NCBI GenBank assembly: GCA_002483395.1
Contig: DLHV01000210.1
Coordinates: 6,513 to 15,599 of the forward strand
Length of the DNA: 9,087 nucleotides
Direction: 5' to 3'
Source of the DNA: Chloracidobacterium sp. UBA7659
GTDB taxonomy: Bacteria > Acidobacteriota > Blastocatellia > Pyrinomonadales > Pyrinomonadaceae
The notes below the pieces were generated by a model. The model ran no database searches. It saw nothing but the letters and a program-made list of their open reading frames with translations, and was not told where the DNA came from. The position numbers were made by a program, and so were the translations under genes. Of the stretch, positions 1 to 6,513 are shown in pieces. The first letter of the stretch is position 1; each line of letters opens with the position of its first letter.

Positions 1-1
1 C

Positions 2-187
2 TCTGTTTACATCCTTGGTTTAGAAGACAAGACATACTTGAGCGTGACCTATGGAAAAGAACTCGGCAAGGCGAGCGTGACCGGGTATTGCATCAGATTC
101 AAAACTTTAAAAGATATAAACATCGATGTGCTTGAAGCGGCAATACGATATGGGCTGGACGCATCAGGAGGACAGCAAGCAACATAA
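2..187 (+). CDS. DUF1801-family protein, C-terminal fragment (5' end outside window)
   Basis: An open frame enters from the left edge and stops at TAA 185-187, giving 61 residues. The translation runs from SVYILGLEDKTYLS through YGKELGKASVTGYCIRF to a DINIDVLEAAIRYGL tail. This matches the C-terminal half of one DUF1801 (YdhG-like) subfamily, whose typical ending is a TGYCI-F segment followed by an 'IDVLEAAIRYG' helix. DUF1801 proteins are small, probably cytoplasmic, and have no firmly established function. Only the end of the gene is visible, so the start, promoter and full length are unknown. The next gene begins 5 nt after the stop, so the two may share a transcript. A second DUF1801 gene of a different subtype lies at 6514-6909. 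The family call rests on motif recognition alone. Confidence 0.75.
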   Translation, partial: SVYILGLEDKTYLSVTYGKELGKASVTGYCIRFKTLKDINIDVLEAAIRYGLDASGGQQAT

Positions 188-192
188 AGCTT

Positions 193-1374
193 ATGAATAA
201 TCCGAATCTGCAAAAAGGACTGGACTTTGAAAAAAAGTGCGTTGACAAGTTAAAACAACTTGGCTTCACAGATGTCTCACTGACTAAATGGACCGACTAC
301 GGTGCAGACATTGTGGCGAATGACGAACAGATAAAATATATTTTTCAGTGCAAGCATGTAACCAGCAAACAAGGCCTCAAAGCAGTTCAAGAAATATTGA
401 CAGCAAAGTATTTCTACAACGCAAATAGATGCGGTGTTATATCCGAATCTGGCTTCACACAACAAGCCCACAAACTTGCAAAACCAAATTACTGCTATTT
501 GCTCACAGGCAGTGAGTTTTTCAATCTCGCGGACAAAAGTTCTTTTGTAACAGACAGTATAGACAAACTGTCACAAGTTGGTTTCGATTACGACATCATC
601 AAGAATTATGAAACCCAAAAACAGCAATTTGGCGGCATAACTCCAACTTGGGAACAACTGGACAAATCATTGCGGTACCAAATAAAGAAGAAGTATAAAA
701 ATTATTCCAATTTCCTTTCCATTATTGGCGATAGCTTTTCAAGCAGCAGACCGACAGACGACCAGTTAAAAAATGAATACGAGCGAATTCGTTCGATTGT
801 TGGGAAAACCCTAACGGCAAGTGACATCAAAACGCATACGACCTTTCCATACAATTCCTTCCATTCTTATCCTCTGACAAAACTTCAAAAAGAATGCGGA
901 GACCGACCAAATGTTGAAAGGGGAATCACAAAAGGGGAATTAATTTCTGAATATTTGTCTTTAGCTAAGAAATTAGGCAGATACCCGAACAGTATAGATT
1001 TAGATACACATGGACAATATAGGTTTAGTTACTATGTTCCGCACAGATGGAAAAGCTTTAGTGCTTTTCTAAGTGAAGCAAATGTTCCTGAAAGTGAAGT
1101 AATAAGAAGAAGATATACAGAGGAGGAAGCAGTTCTTATGTTTTGCTTAACTGAACTGCTAATCCAATTGAAAGAAAACAATTTTCAGAAAGAAATCAAT
1201 TCTACTGTTCTGAAGAATTTAAAGTACAACGACCAAGTCGTAATCAATAGATCAGCTATCACCAATAAGTTTGGCAGCATTGAAGGCCTTTTAAACGCGC
1301 TTAGTGAAGACAAGAAATATAGGGACATCAGGCAGCAACTCCAGCAAATTGCGAATAGCATCATGGAATCTTAG
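193..1374 (+). CDS. Mrr-like restriction endonuclease with C-terminal homing-endonuclease-associated repeats
   Basis: This 393-residue protein is predicted to cut DNA. Residues 8-112 look like a PD-(D/E)XK domain of the Mrr type: an early helix with E13, then D39 in a YGAD segment, then Q52-x-K54 in FQCKH, the QxK variant of the motif. From about residue 149 onward I see three or four degenerate units of roughly 45-55 residues (about 149-180, 192-236, 250-297 and 315-372). The clearest has LAKKLGRYPN followed by a W-K-S-F-x-A-F-L ending, and the last ends in FGSIEGLLNAL. These resemble homing-endonuclease-associated (HNH-associated) repeats, which probably bind DNA. The gene is visibly richer in A and T than the reductase gene after it, which suggests recent transfer. 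An AGGAGG at 167-172 lies about 20 nt before ATG 193, too far for a normal Shine-Dalgarno. No methyltransferase gene is adjacent, so it may be a modification-dependent or solitary nuclease. The nuclease call is fairly secure; the specificity is unknown. Confidence 0.82.
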   Translation: MNNPNLQKGLDFEKKCVDKLKQLGFTDVSLTKWTDYGADIVANDEQIKYIFQCKHVTSKQGLKAVQEILTAKYFYNANRCGVISESGFTQQAHKLAKPNYCYLLTGSEFFNLADKSSFVTDSIDKLSQVGFDYDIIKNYETQKQQFGGITPTWEQLDKSLRYQIKKKYKNYSNFLSIIGDSFSSSRPTDDQLKNEYERIRSIVGKTLTASDIKTHTTFPYNSFHSYPLTKLQKECGDRPNVERGITKGELISEYLSLAKKLGRYPNSIDLDTHGQYRFSYYVPHRWKSFSAFLSEANVPESEVIRRRYTEEEAVLMFCLTELLIQLKENNFQKEINSTVLKNLKYNDQVVINRSAITNKFGSIEGLLNALSEDKKYRDIRQQLQQIANSIMES

Positions 1375-1392
1375 GATGCTACTGACAAAATA

Positions 1393-1998
1393 ATGAGAAA
1401 AATAATTGCAGCAGAATTCATGACGATCGATGGTGTCATACAGAACGAGGAAGCGGACGGCGACGGGTTTAAGTATGGCGGGTGGTTTTTTCCCAATGCG
1501 GACGAGGTGACGCACAGCCTGGTGCAGGAGCGGCTGGCCAAGCCAATGGATCTGATGTTGGGGCGAAAGACCTTCGCCGCGTGGGAAACGTATTGGCCGA
1601 CGCACTCGAACTTCTGGCCAAACGTCATGACCGCGACGAAGTACGTCGCCTCGAACACCCGGACTTTCAGCGATTGGCAGCCCAACGTATTCCTGGGCGG
1701 TGACATCGCGGAAAAGGTACGAGAGCTCAAACAACAGGACGGCCCAGACATCTACGTCATGGGCAGCGCCGATCTGCTTCAGACGCTGTTCAAAAATGAC
1801 CTCGTCGATGAGATGGAGCTCATGATAATCCCGATCACCCTCGGCACCGGAAAACGCCTGTTCGAGAGCGGCACCATTCCCGCGTCCTTCAAGGTGACGA
1901 ACAGCCAGATCGCCCCAAAAGGCATCATCTGCGTCACCTACGAACGCGACGGCGACGTAAAAACCGGAGCACCTCAGATAGAAGAGGACGGTCATTGA
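1393..1998 (+). CDS. Dihydrofolate reductase family protein (RibD C-terminal-like)
   Basis: A 201-residue cytoplasmic protein of the RibD-C/DHFR fold, expected to bind NADPH and reduce a pterin, flavin precursor or other small molecule. The signatures are an N-terminal strand ending in MTIDGVIQ (residues 10-17), LMLGRKTF (54-61), the LGGD turn (101-104), then [12 protein letters not shown] (121-132), NDLVDE (135-140) and a [11 protein letters not shown] segment (147-157). These are the usual landmarks of the soil-bacterial 'dihydrofolate reductase family' proteins, which are not the housekeeping FolA enzyme. Length fits the family. It starts 18 nt after the nuclease gene and lies 25 nt before the VOC gene, so the three may be co-transcribed. 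No clear Shine-Dalgarno precedes ATG 1393. It is more G/C-rich than the preceding gene, so the two likely have different histories. The substrate is unknown. Confidence 0.93.
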   Translation: MRKIIAAEFMTIDGVIQNEEADGDGFKYGGWFFPNADEVTHSLVQERLAKPMDLMLGRKTFAAWETYWPTHSNFWPNVMTATKYVASNTRTFSDWQPNVFLGGDIAEKVRELKQQDGPDIYVMGSADLLQTLFKNDLVDEMELMIIPITLGTGKRLFESGTIPASFKVTNSQIAPKGIICVTYERDGDVKTGAPQIEEDGH

Positions 1999-2023
1999 CC
2001 ACATTGGAAGAGCAGAAACGAAC

Positions 2024-2425
2024 ATGGCAAAAGTAACAGAGATCGGCGGCATCTCGCCGTTTTTCATCGTAAAAGATGTCTCGGCGGCGTTTGCATTTTA
2101 TTGCGACAAGCTTGGGTTTGAGGTTATGTATCAAGCCGAGCCGGACGATCTGTTTTTCGGTATCGTTCAGCGTGGCCGGGCGATGATCTTTCTTAAAAGT
2201 ATCGGCGTCGAGCCGCTGCCGAATCACACGCGGGACATCAAACAAGGCATCGCACGATGGGACGCTTACGTTTACGTTCCCGACCCTGACGTGCTTGCCG
2301 CCGAGTTTGCCTCACGCGGTGTCGAATTCTCCGAACCGCTAAAAGACACGGACGACGGCCTGCGTGGATTCGAAATCAAAGATGCCGACGGTTACGTTCT
2401 GTTCTTCGGTCGTCCTCGGGCCTGA
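2024..2425 (+). CDS. VOC superfamily (glyoxalase/bleomycin-resistance fold) protein
   Basis: A 133-residue protein of the vicinal oxygen chelate superfamily. It shows two beta-alpha-beta-beta-beta modules: the first runs from PFFIVKDVSAAFAFYCDKLGF (residues 12-32) to AMIFLK (53-58), the second from DAYVYVPD (80-87) to DADGYVLFFGR (120-130). E117 in the FEIKDADGY segment sits where the C-terminal metal ligand usually lies, but the first strand has no obvious His or Glu ligand. It may therefore be a metal-independent binding protein rather than a glyoxalase or dioxygenase. Members often bind or modify small hydrophobic compounds or antibiotics; which one cannot be read from the sequence. A weak GGAAG at 2006-2010 lies 13 nt before the start. 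The gene follows the reductase by 25 nt and probably shares its transcript. Confidence 0.93.
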   Translation: MAKVTEIGGISPFFIVKDVSAAFAFYCDKLGFEVMYQAEPDDLFFGIVQRGRAMIFLKSIGVEPLPNHTRDIKQGIARWDAYVYVPDPDVLAAEFASRGVEFSEPLKDTDDGLRGFEIKDADGYVLFFGRPRA

Positions 2426-2465
2426 TCTGACTCCAACACGCTGCCATTCCACCAACACTAACCGA

Positions 2466-2494
2466 TTGCAAGACTATCGCAACCAAATTAAAAT
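2466..2494 (+). promoter_or_regulatory. Sigma70-type promoter for the DoxX-like gene, probably leaderless
   Basis: TTGCAA at 2466-2471 and TAAAAT at 2489-2494 are separated by exactly 17 bp, five of six matches to consensus in the -10 and four of six in the -35. The -10 ends 8 nt before ATG 2503, so transcription would begin at or within a base or two of the start codon. No Shine-Dalgarno is present between them, which fits a leaderless message. This promoter would separate the DoxX-like gene from the upstream reductase and VOC unit. Confidence 0.5.
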
Positions 2495-2502
2495 AACGCG
2501 TT

Positions 2503-2898
2503 ATGACAAAGACACATAAAATTATCTATTGGATCGCAACTCTTTGGCTCGCATTGGGAATGGTATCAACCGGGGTAGTGCAGATGATGAAAATGAAAGA
2601 CGATGTGGATAGAATGGCACATTTGGGCTATCCAACGTACCTTCTTACAATGTTAGGCATCTGGAAACTTCTGGGTGTTGTCGCAGTGCTGATCCCGAAA
2701 TATCCTTTATTAAAGGAATGGGCCTACGCAGGCTTTTTCTTTGCCATGTCGGGAGCGGTAATTTCACATATCGTAGTGGGTGACCCCATAAGTGAAATAT
2801 TTCCCTCGCTGCTGCTTCTGACTCTGACCGTGGTTTCTTGGTATTTCAGACCTGAGAGTAGAAAGATAGTTTCAGTGGTGGTGAGAGGAGAAGAGTAA
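2503..2898 (+). CDS. DoxX-like family integral membrane protein
   Basis: A 131-residue inner-membrane protein with four hydrophobic segments at about residues 8-27, 45-65, 72-92 and 98-115, the arrangement typical of DoxX-like proteins (Pfam DoxX_2 type). Recognisable parts are the TGVVQMMK loop after helix 1, the GYPTYLLTMLGIWKLLG segment entering helix 2, and PKYPLLKEWAYAGFFFAMSGA into helix 3. The original DoxX was described with an archaeal thiosulfate:quinone oxidoreductase, but this short family is very common in soil bacteria and its role is unsettled; here no redox partner is adjacent. The C-terminus is a short charged tail. It has its own candidate promoter at 2466-2494 and no Shine-Dalgarno. 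Confidence 0.9.
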   Translation: MTKTHKIIYWIATLWLALGMVSTGVVQMMKMKDDVDRMAHLGYPTYLLTMLGIWKLLGVVAVLIPKYPLLKEWAYAGFFFAMSGAVISHIVVGDPISEIFPSLLLLTLTVVSWYFRPESRKIVSVVVRGEE

Positions 2899-2906
2899 GT
2901 TTGTTG

Positions 2907-2925
2907 TTCAGCCTCGCTGAGGGAA
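2907..2925 (+). other. Small hairpin in the gap after the DoxX-like gene
   Basis: CCTC (2912-2915) and GAGG (2919-2922) pair across a 3-nt loop, and TTC (2907-2909) can pair with GAA (2923-2925) with a two-base AG bulge on the left. There is no U-tract afterwards, so it is not a standard intrinsic terminator. It could attenuate or protect the upstream message, or be chance. Confidence 0.25.
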
Positions 2926-2956
2926 GTGTGAGTGCGATGTTCTGAGAGTAAATAAT

Positions 2957-3373
2957 ATGTATAAACCTCTGCTGTTGATTTTTCTTTTTACATTCCTAGT
3001 CGCGGATTGCACCCCGTACATTAAGTACACACCGGGTAAGAATATTTCGGACCTACAAAGCCGAAATATAAAGGATGGTGAAAACACGTTGCCATCCGGC
3101 AGAAAGATCTTCGTTAACAACGTCACGAAAATGGACTTTCCGAACGGTCCATCGGCTCTTGTCCTGAATTATTCGACGTCAGTGTCGATCGACAATATGA
3201 AAGATTTGCGAGCCGAGGTGGATGAGCTTTGGCCGATATTCGTAAAGGATGTCGAAGCCGCGAATTTAACATCCGCGGCCTTACGCCCTGTTAATGGTCC
3301 GAAAGGAAATGGGTTTGTTGTCCTCAAGAAAGACGACGGAACGTGGCATTTCCTTGACGATGAGAAAAAGTAA
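2957..3373 (+). CDS. Exported protein of unknown function, possible lipoprotein
   Basis: I do not recognise this 138-residue protein. Residues 1-17 form a signal peptide: a short positive start (MYKP), a hydrophobic core (LLLIFLFTFLV) and then A-D-C-T-P with Cys18. The Asp just before Cys18 is atypical for a lipobox, so lipid attachment is uncertain and export by ordinary cleavage is possible. The mature part contains LPSGRKIFVNNV (65-76), ALVLNYSTSV (87-96) and, near the end, GNGFVVLKKDDGTWHFLDDE, which suggest a small alpha/beta domain outside the cytoplasmic membrane. ATG 2957 has no Shine-Dalgarno; an A/T-rich stretch (TAAATAAT) abuts it. The gene lies 58 nt after the DoxX-like gene and 45 nt before the DUF4256 gene. 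The signal peptide supports a real gene. Confidence 0.65.
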   Translation: MYKPLLLIFLFTFLVADCTPYIKYTPGKNISDLQSRNIKDGENTLPSGRKIFVNNVTKMDFPNGPSALVLNYSTSVSIDNMKDLRAEVDELWPIFVKDVEAANLTSAALRPVNGPKGNGFVVLKKDDGTWHFLDDEKK

Positions 3374-3418
3374 CGCGAACGGGTACGAATCTGCCAACAA
3401 TGGCTTATATGCAAAAGT

Positions 3419-3994
3419 ATGAACAAGATCAATAGCACTAAAAAAGAGTTGTTACCAGAAGACCGTGAAGAATTACTCACAGAATTAAAAGCCCGTTTTG
3501 AGAAAAACATGAACCGTCATAAAGGCGTTGACTGGGCCAAAGTGCAGGCAAAGCTGGAAGCTGATGCTGAAAAACTGTGGTCGCTCAGCGAAATGGAAAG
3601 GACCGGCGGTGAACCGGATGTTGTCGGTTTTGATAAGAAGACGGGCGAATACATTTTCTACGATTGTTCGGCGGAAAGTCCGGCGGGCCGCAGAAGTGTT
3701 TGCTACGACCGCGAAGGTTGGGAGTCAAGAAAAGAACATAGACCCGAAAATAACGCTATCGATATGGCGGCTGCTATGGGCATTGAGATCTTAACGGAAG
3801 AAGAATATCTGGAGTTGCAGAAACTTGGAAATTTCGATGCGAAAACATCGAGCTGGCTTAAAACACCTTCTGAGGTCAGAAAACTCGGCGGTGCCATCTG
3901 TGGTGATTTCCGCTACGGCCGCGTCTTCGTGTCTCACAACGGTGCACAATCTTACTACGCCGCCCGGGCATTCCGTGGCTCGCTAAGGGTCTAA
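3419..3994 (+). CDS. DUF4256 family protein
   Basis: A 191-residue protein matching the DUF4256 family in length and landmarks: an N-terminal helix with LLTELKARFEKNMNRH (19-34), a W-x-K-V-x-A-K-L segment, MERTGGEPDVVGFDKKTGEY (59-78), YDCSAESPAGRRSVCYDREG and a C-terminal GAICGDFRYGRVFVSHNGAQ run before YYAARAFRGSL. No signal peptide or membrane segment is visible, so it should be cytoplasmic. The biochemical function of the family is unknown. Several His, Cys and acidic residues are conserved in appearance, but I cannot assign catalysis. It has no Shine-Dalgarno; TATATG at 3406-3411 lies 7 nt before the start. A toxin-antitoxin promoter begins 31 nt after its stop. Confidence 0.9.
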   Translation: MNKINSTKKELLPEDREELLTELKARFEKNMNRHKGVDWAKVQAKLEADAEKLWSLSEMERTGGEPDVVGFDKKTGEYIFYDCSAESPAGRRSVCYDREGWESRKEHRPENNAIDMAAAMGIEILTEEEYLELQKLGNFDAKTSSWLKTPSEVRKLGGAICGDFRYGRVFVSHNGAQSYYAARAFRGSLRV

Positions 3995-4024
3995 ATTTTG
4001 TGTGAGACAGCTCGATATTTTGCC

Positions 4025-4054
4025 TTGACACTTTATAGCACTTAGTACTACAGT
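4025..4054 (+). promoter_or_regulatory. Promoter of the toxin-antitoxin operon
   Basis: A perfect TTGACA (-35) at 4025-4030 is followed after 18 bp by TACAGT (4049-4054), four of six matches to the -10 consensus. Transcription would start near 4060, about 30 nt before the toxin ATG at 4090. The spacer holds the candidate operator at 4036-4050, as expected for an autorepressed toxin-antitoxin operon. The exact -10 is uncertain, since the hexamers next to it are also plausible. Confidence 0.5.
4036..4050 (+). promoter_or_regulatory. Candidate antitoxin operator inside the promoter spacer
   Basis: Two 7-bp units, TAGCACT (4036-4042) and TAGTACT (4043-4049), lie directly in tandem, and TAGTACTA (4043-4050) is a perfect 8-bp palindrome. 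Together they fill the -35/-10 spacer. HigA/NadS-type antitoxins autorepress by binding such sites. That assignment is inferred from position and symmetry. Confidence 0.4.
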
Positions 4055-4089
4055 AAAAAATGTGAGAGGCGAGCAAACACAAGCCGCCA

Positions 4090-4364
4090 ATGCGAATCTT
4101 CAAAAGTAAATGGTTTGCTAAATTCGCCCGAAAAGAGGAGATCAGTGATGAAAAACTGATTCAGGCGGTTATCGATCGATCATTCTTTATCGTAAAGGTG
4201 AAAAAGCCTTCTTTGTTTATGGTTTTGCCAAGAATGTGATGGAAAACATAGACAGAGCGGATATGCGAAGTTTCAAGAAATTAGCCAAGGTGATGCTTTC
4301 AGCCTCGGAGCGGCAAATCGAGATCATGTTGGAAAAGGGAGAGATCGAGGAGGTAAAGTTATGA
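4090..4364 (+). pseudogene. RelE/HigB-type toxin gene inactivated by an internal frame-shifting deletion
   Basis: The first 29-30 codons read MRIFKSKWFAKFARKEEISD...LIQAVIDR, the classic start of a RelE-family (PF06296-type) toxin. In that frame translation ends at TGA 4237-4239 after 49 residues, the last part meaningless. From about 4170 a different frame continues the family sequence as YRSIILYRKGEKAFFVYGFAKN and on to EKGEIEEVKL, ending at TGA 4362-4364. The central stretch that homologues carry between these parts, with the conserved GLIDADLGGG...IKQR...GKSGG region, is missing. I estimate about 97 nt lost. The junction is TATCGATCGA at 4170-4179, which reads correctly in both frames (V-I-D-R on the left, Y-R-S on the right), so the deletion probably arose between two copies of this 10-mer. 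The product should be inactive. The stop overlaps the antitoxin ATG by 4 bp, as in intact operons. Confidence 0.85.
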
Positions 4365-4684
4365 AGAAAACCAAGGCTTACAGGAGCGAGGCAGCGTCCG
4401 CAATTTACGAAACTGCGACCGGCCTTTTTGAAGCGGGCATTATCGATAAGCAAACAATGCGGGAATTCGACGAATCTTGTCTAACGCCCATTCACGAATT
4501 CACACCGAGCCAGATCCGCGCCCTTCGTGAGCGTGAACAGGTTAGCCAAACCGTCTTCGCCCATCATCTGAATATTTCGAAGGACTCGATCAGTCAGTGG
4601 GAGCGCGGAGAGAAGCGTCCTGCCGGACCATCGCTCAAGCTTCTCTCCCTCATAGAACGCAAAGGGCTTGCCTCTATAGCTTAA
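4361..4684 (+). CDS. HigA/NadS-like XRE-family antitoxin
   Basis: A 107-residue DNA-binding protein and the intact partner of the broken toxin. After an N-terminal dimerisation and toxin-binding part (about 1-48, including AIYETATGLFEAGIIDK), residues 50-98 form an XRE helix-turn-helix: SQIRALREREQVSQTVFAHHL, then NISKDSISQWERGEKRPAGP, with the W-E-R-G-E-K-R-P signature typical of this antitoxin group. It should neutralise a RelE-type toxin and repress its own promoter at 4025-4054. ATG 4361 overlaps the toxin stop (ATGA), and GAGGAGG at 4346-4352 sits 8 nt upstream as an excellent Shine-Dalgarno, so the start is well fixed. With the cognate toxin gone, it could persist as a repressor or as protection against a related toxin elsewhere in the genome. 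Confidence 0.92.
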   Translation: MKKTKAYRSEAASAIYETATGLFEAGIIDKQTMREFDESCLTPIHEFTPSQIRALREREQVSQTVFAHHLNISKDSISQWERGEKRPAGPSLKLLSLIERKGLASIA

Positions 4685-4804
4685 GAGAATATAGTGCACT
4701 TGAAACGGGGCAGCCGCTGTAATGGGCCTCCAGAAAAAGAGTGAATACAAGAGCCCCTCGAAGAAGAAAACGCCTTAGGCACCTCGATATAACGCTTTGT
4801 TAAT

Positions 4805-5353
4805 ATGGCCGATACAACAAAGAAAATTCTCCCGCTAGTCGATTTAGCCAACAGGCACCCAGGACTTACCGAAGCCGTAGCAAATTCCTATTTGGAAGCG
4901 GCGCGCGTATGCTTAGATCGTCACCATAATTCGCCAGCAGAGTTTCGACTAAAAGATGAGTCTGTTGAGTCAATCGCTCAGATTGATTGGGCGCTAACAG
5001 ACGACCGTATTCGGCGCGCTTGGGCAAATATGGACGATGCGACAAGGGATGGCGCCTATGCGATGGCGTTAGCTTCAACGGAGATCTCCCGAAACTTGGT
5101 CGCTATCTCGCGCGCTGAAACGAAAACCGGAGCAGACTACTATGTGGCTCCTCCGGGCGCAGATGATGAGGACATGGAAGCCTGGCTTCGTCTCGAGGTT
5201 TCGGGAACTGATCTCGACGATAAGCAAGTGGGGTATCGACTCAACCAAAAAGTTTCGCAGGCGGATAAGGGTGATAGTAATTTACCGGCGCTGGCAGCGG
5301 TAGTTGGTTTCAAATCATCCGTGATTGCATTGCGATCAGTGATTAAGAAATGA
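4805..5353 (+). CDS. Unknown conserved-looking protein, first gene of a coupled pair
   Basis: I cannot assign this 182-residue protein. It is soluble, with no signal or membrane segment. Residues 20-45 are helical (LTEAVANSYLEAARVCLDRHHNSP); the middle has DWALTDDRIRRAWANMDDATRDGAYAMALASTEIS. From 105 to 134 it reads E-T-K-T-G-A-D-Y-Y-V and then WLRLEVSG, followed by a basic helix and LPALAAVVGFK. The pattern of an acidic residue (D111 in GADYY) about 20 residues before a beta strand with E131 recalls a nuclease-like core, but the lysine expected two positions after E131 is a serine, so this is speculation. It could equally be a non-catalytic binding domain. No Shine-Dalgarno precedes ATG 4805; TATAAC at 4788-4793 may be a -10. 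Its stop overlaps the next start by 4 bp, so the two proteins are likely made together. Confidence 0.75.
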   Translation: MADTTKKILPLVDLANRHPGLTEAVANSYLEAARVCLDRHHNSPAEFRLKDESVESIAQIDWALTDDRIRRAWANMDDATRDGAYAMALASTEISRNLVAISRAETKTGADYYVAPPGADDEDMEAWLRLEVSGTDLDDKQVGYRLNQKVSQADKGDSNLPALAAVVGFKSSVIALRSVIKK

Positions 5354-6486
5354 ATTGGTCAACCTTTCACAATCAAAGTGTAGAAAATGCGAGTTTGGCT
5401 CAGCTTGCTTTACGTTCTTTTGAATTTGAAAAGGCTCGCGATTTATATCTAAAAGCTGCCGAATACGAGTTGGAGGCCTTTGAACATGCTGATGTTGAAA
5501 AGAGCCGAACCCGTGGAATAACCATCGTTAGTGCGATTTCTCTATTTTATAAGGCTCATTCGTTCGAGAAGGCTGAGCAGCTCGCATTTCTTCATTTAGC
5601 AAATACCGAGCTTCCGCCGTTTGCTAAGGAGCAACTGAAAGATATTGTTCAGACGATTTGGGGTGAGAAAGAGTTCGAAGCTAATAACATAGGATTTGTT
5701 GAAGGTGAAGTATTAGTGTCCGTCAGTGGGGGGGACGTGGTTACCGGCGGTGCTCCGTTAGAACTGATTCTAACTAAGGTAAATGATATAAGTCGATACT
5801 TTTACCGCACCATCGAAATGTTACTCGACAAACCGCTTAGGACACGCGGAGCACCGGAGCGTTACATTCAGGAACAGTGCCGGCCTTGGTTATTTCAAGC
5901 CCCGACCGGAAGTTATCAGTTTGCGGTTCGGGTCCAACGTCCTATGCAACCCGAGTTATTTGGGGAAAACATGCCGAAGATTCAGCACATCACGGACAAA
6001 TTTATTCAGATCATCGATGCTGCGTCTAGGGAAGATGTTCAAGACTTAGAAAGTGCCGTACCTAACGAAGGATACCGAAATGTCTTTCTCAAAATGACAC
6101 GCAACCTCGCCCCAACGGGAAAGACATACAGTAAGCTTGAAATCAAGCCCTCTCGCTCATCCATCGTCGAGAGTGTTGTGCTTGTTCCAGACTCGCGATC
6201 TTCGGTTAATAAGTTGATTAAGTCCGTATCACCCGCGCGAGCAGAAATTGTCGGGGCAGACGAAGCAATTCATCTTGTTGGAACTTTGCGTGGCCTTCAC
6301 TTAGACGGGGACTGGATTGAAGTCACGATAATTGATGGCGAACAAGAGAAACATATCAAAGTTACAAAAACTGGCGAGGTTATCGACGACATAGTAGGCC
6401 CGATGGTCAATCGTCGAGTCTTAGTCGATGCACTAAAAACATCCCTAGGCGAATATCACTTTCAAGATATTCAGATCGATGAGTAA
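5350..6486 (+). CDS. Unknown protein with N-terminal TPR-like helices and C-terminal beta domain, second gene of a coupled pair
   Basis: A 378-residue soluble protein I do not recognise by name. Residues 12-105 look like TPR-type helical hairpins (FEFEKARDLYLKAAEYELEA, then TRGITIVSAISLFYKAHSFE and KAEQLAFLHLAN). The middle (115-265) contains VSVSGGDVVTGGAPLELILTK, RYFYRTIEMLLDKPLRTRG, CRPWLFQAPTGSYQFAVRV and YRNVFLKMTRNLAPTGKTYSKLEI, motifs that look conserved. Residues 308-378 are a beta-rich module (LVGTLRGLHLDGDWIEVTI, then DDIVGPMVNRRVLVDAL, ending FQDIQIDE). That architecture suggests a scaffold or sensor protein rather than a classical enzyme. ATG 5350 overlaps the upstream TGA (ATGA), a mark of translational coupling, so a complex with the 182-residue partner is likely. 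Function, including any role in phage defence, is unproven. Confidence 0.85.
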   Translation: MNWSTFHNQSVENASLAQLALRSFEFEKARDLYLKAAEYELEAFEHADVEKSRTRGITIVSAISLFYKAHSFEKAEQLAFLHLANTELPPFAKEQLKDIVQTIWGEKEFEANNIGFVEGEVLVSVSGGDVVTGGAPLELILTKVNDISRYFYRTIEMLLDKPLRTRGAPERYIQEQCRPWLFQAPTGSYQFAVRVQRPMQPELFGENMPKIQHITDKFIQIIDAASREDVQDLESAVPNEGYRNVFLKMTRNLAPTGKTYSKLEIKPSRSSIVESVVLVPDSRSSVNKLIKSVSPARAEIVGADEAIHLVGTLRGLHLDGDWIEVTIIDGEQEKHIKVTKTGEVIDDIVGPMVNRRVLVDALKTSLGEYHFQDIQIDE

Positions 6487-6513
6487 CCGATCACAAACCA
6501 ATAATAATTTCAA

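Noticed and set aside
1291..2067. Long minus-strand frame opposite the reductase gene
   Set aside because: It is a shadow of the reductase coding frame, which has clear family motifs; the antisense translation has none.
2426..2502. Possible attC site between the VOC and DoxX-like genes (TCCAAC near the left, GCGTTATG at the right)
   Set aside because: The ends vaguely resemble R boxes, but the interior has no inverted-repeat structure; the promoter reading is better supported.
4685..4804. Possible attC or terminator in the 120-bp gap after the antitoxin (TAACGCTTTGTTAA at 4790-4803)
   Set aside because: Only a short A/T-ended palindrome is present, with no stem-loop of attC type and no T-tract after a G/C stem.
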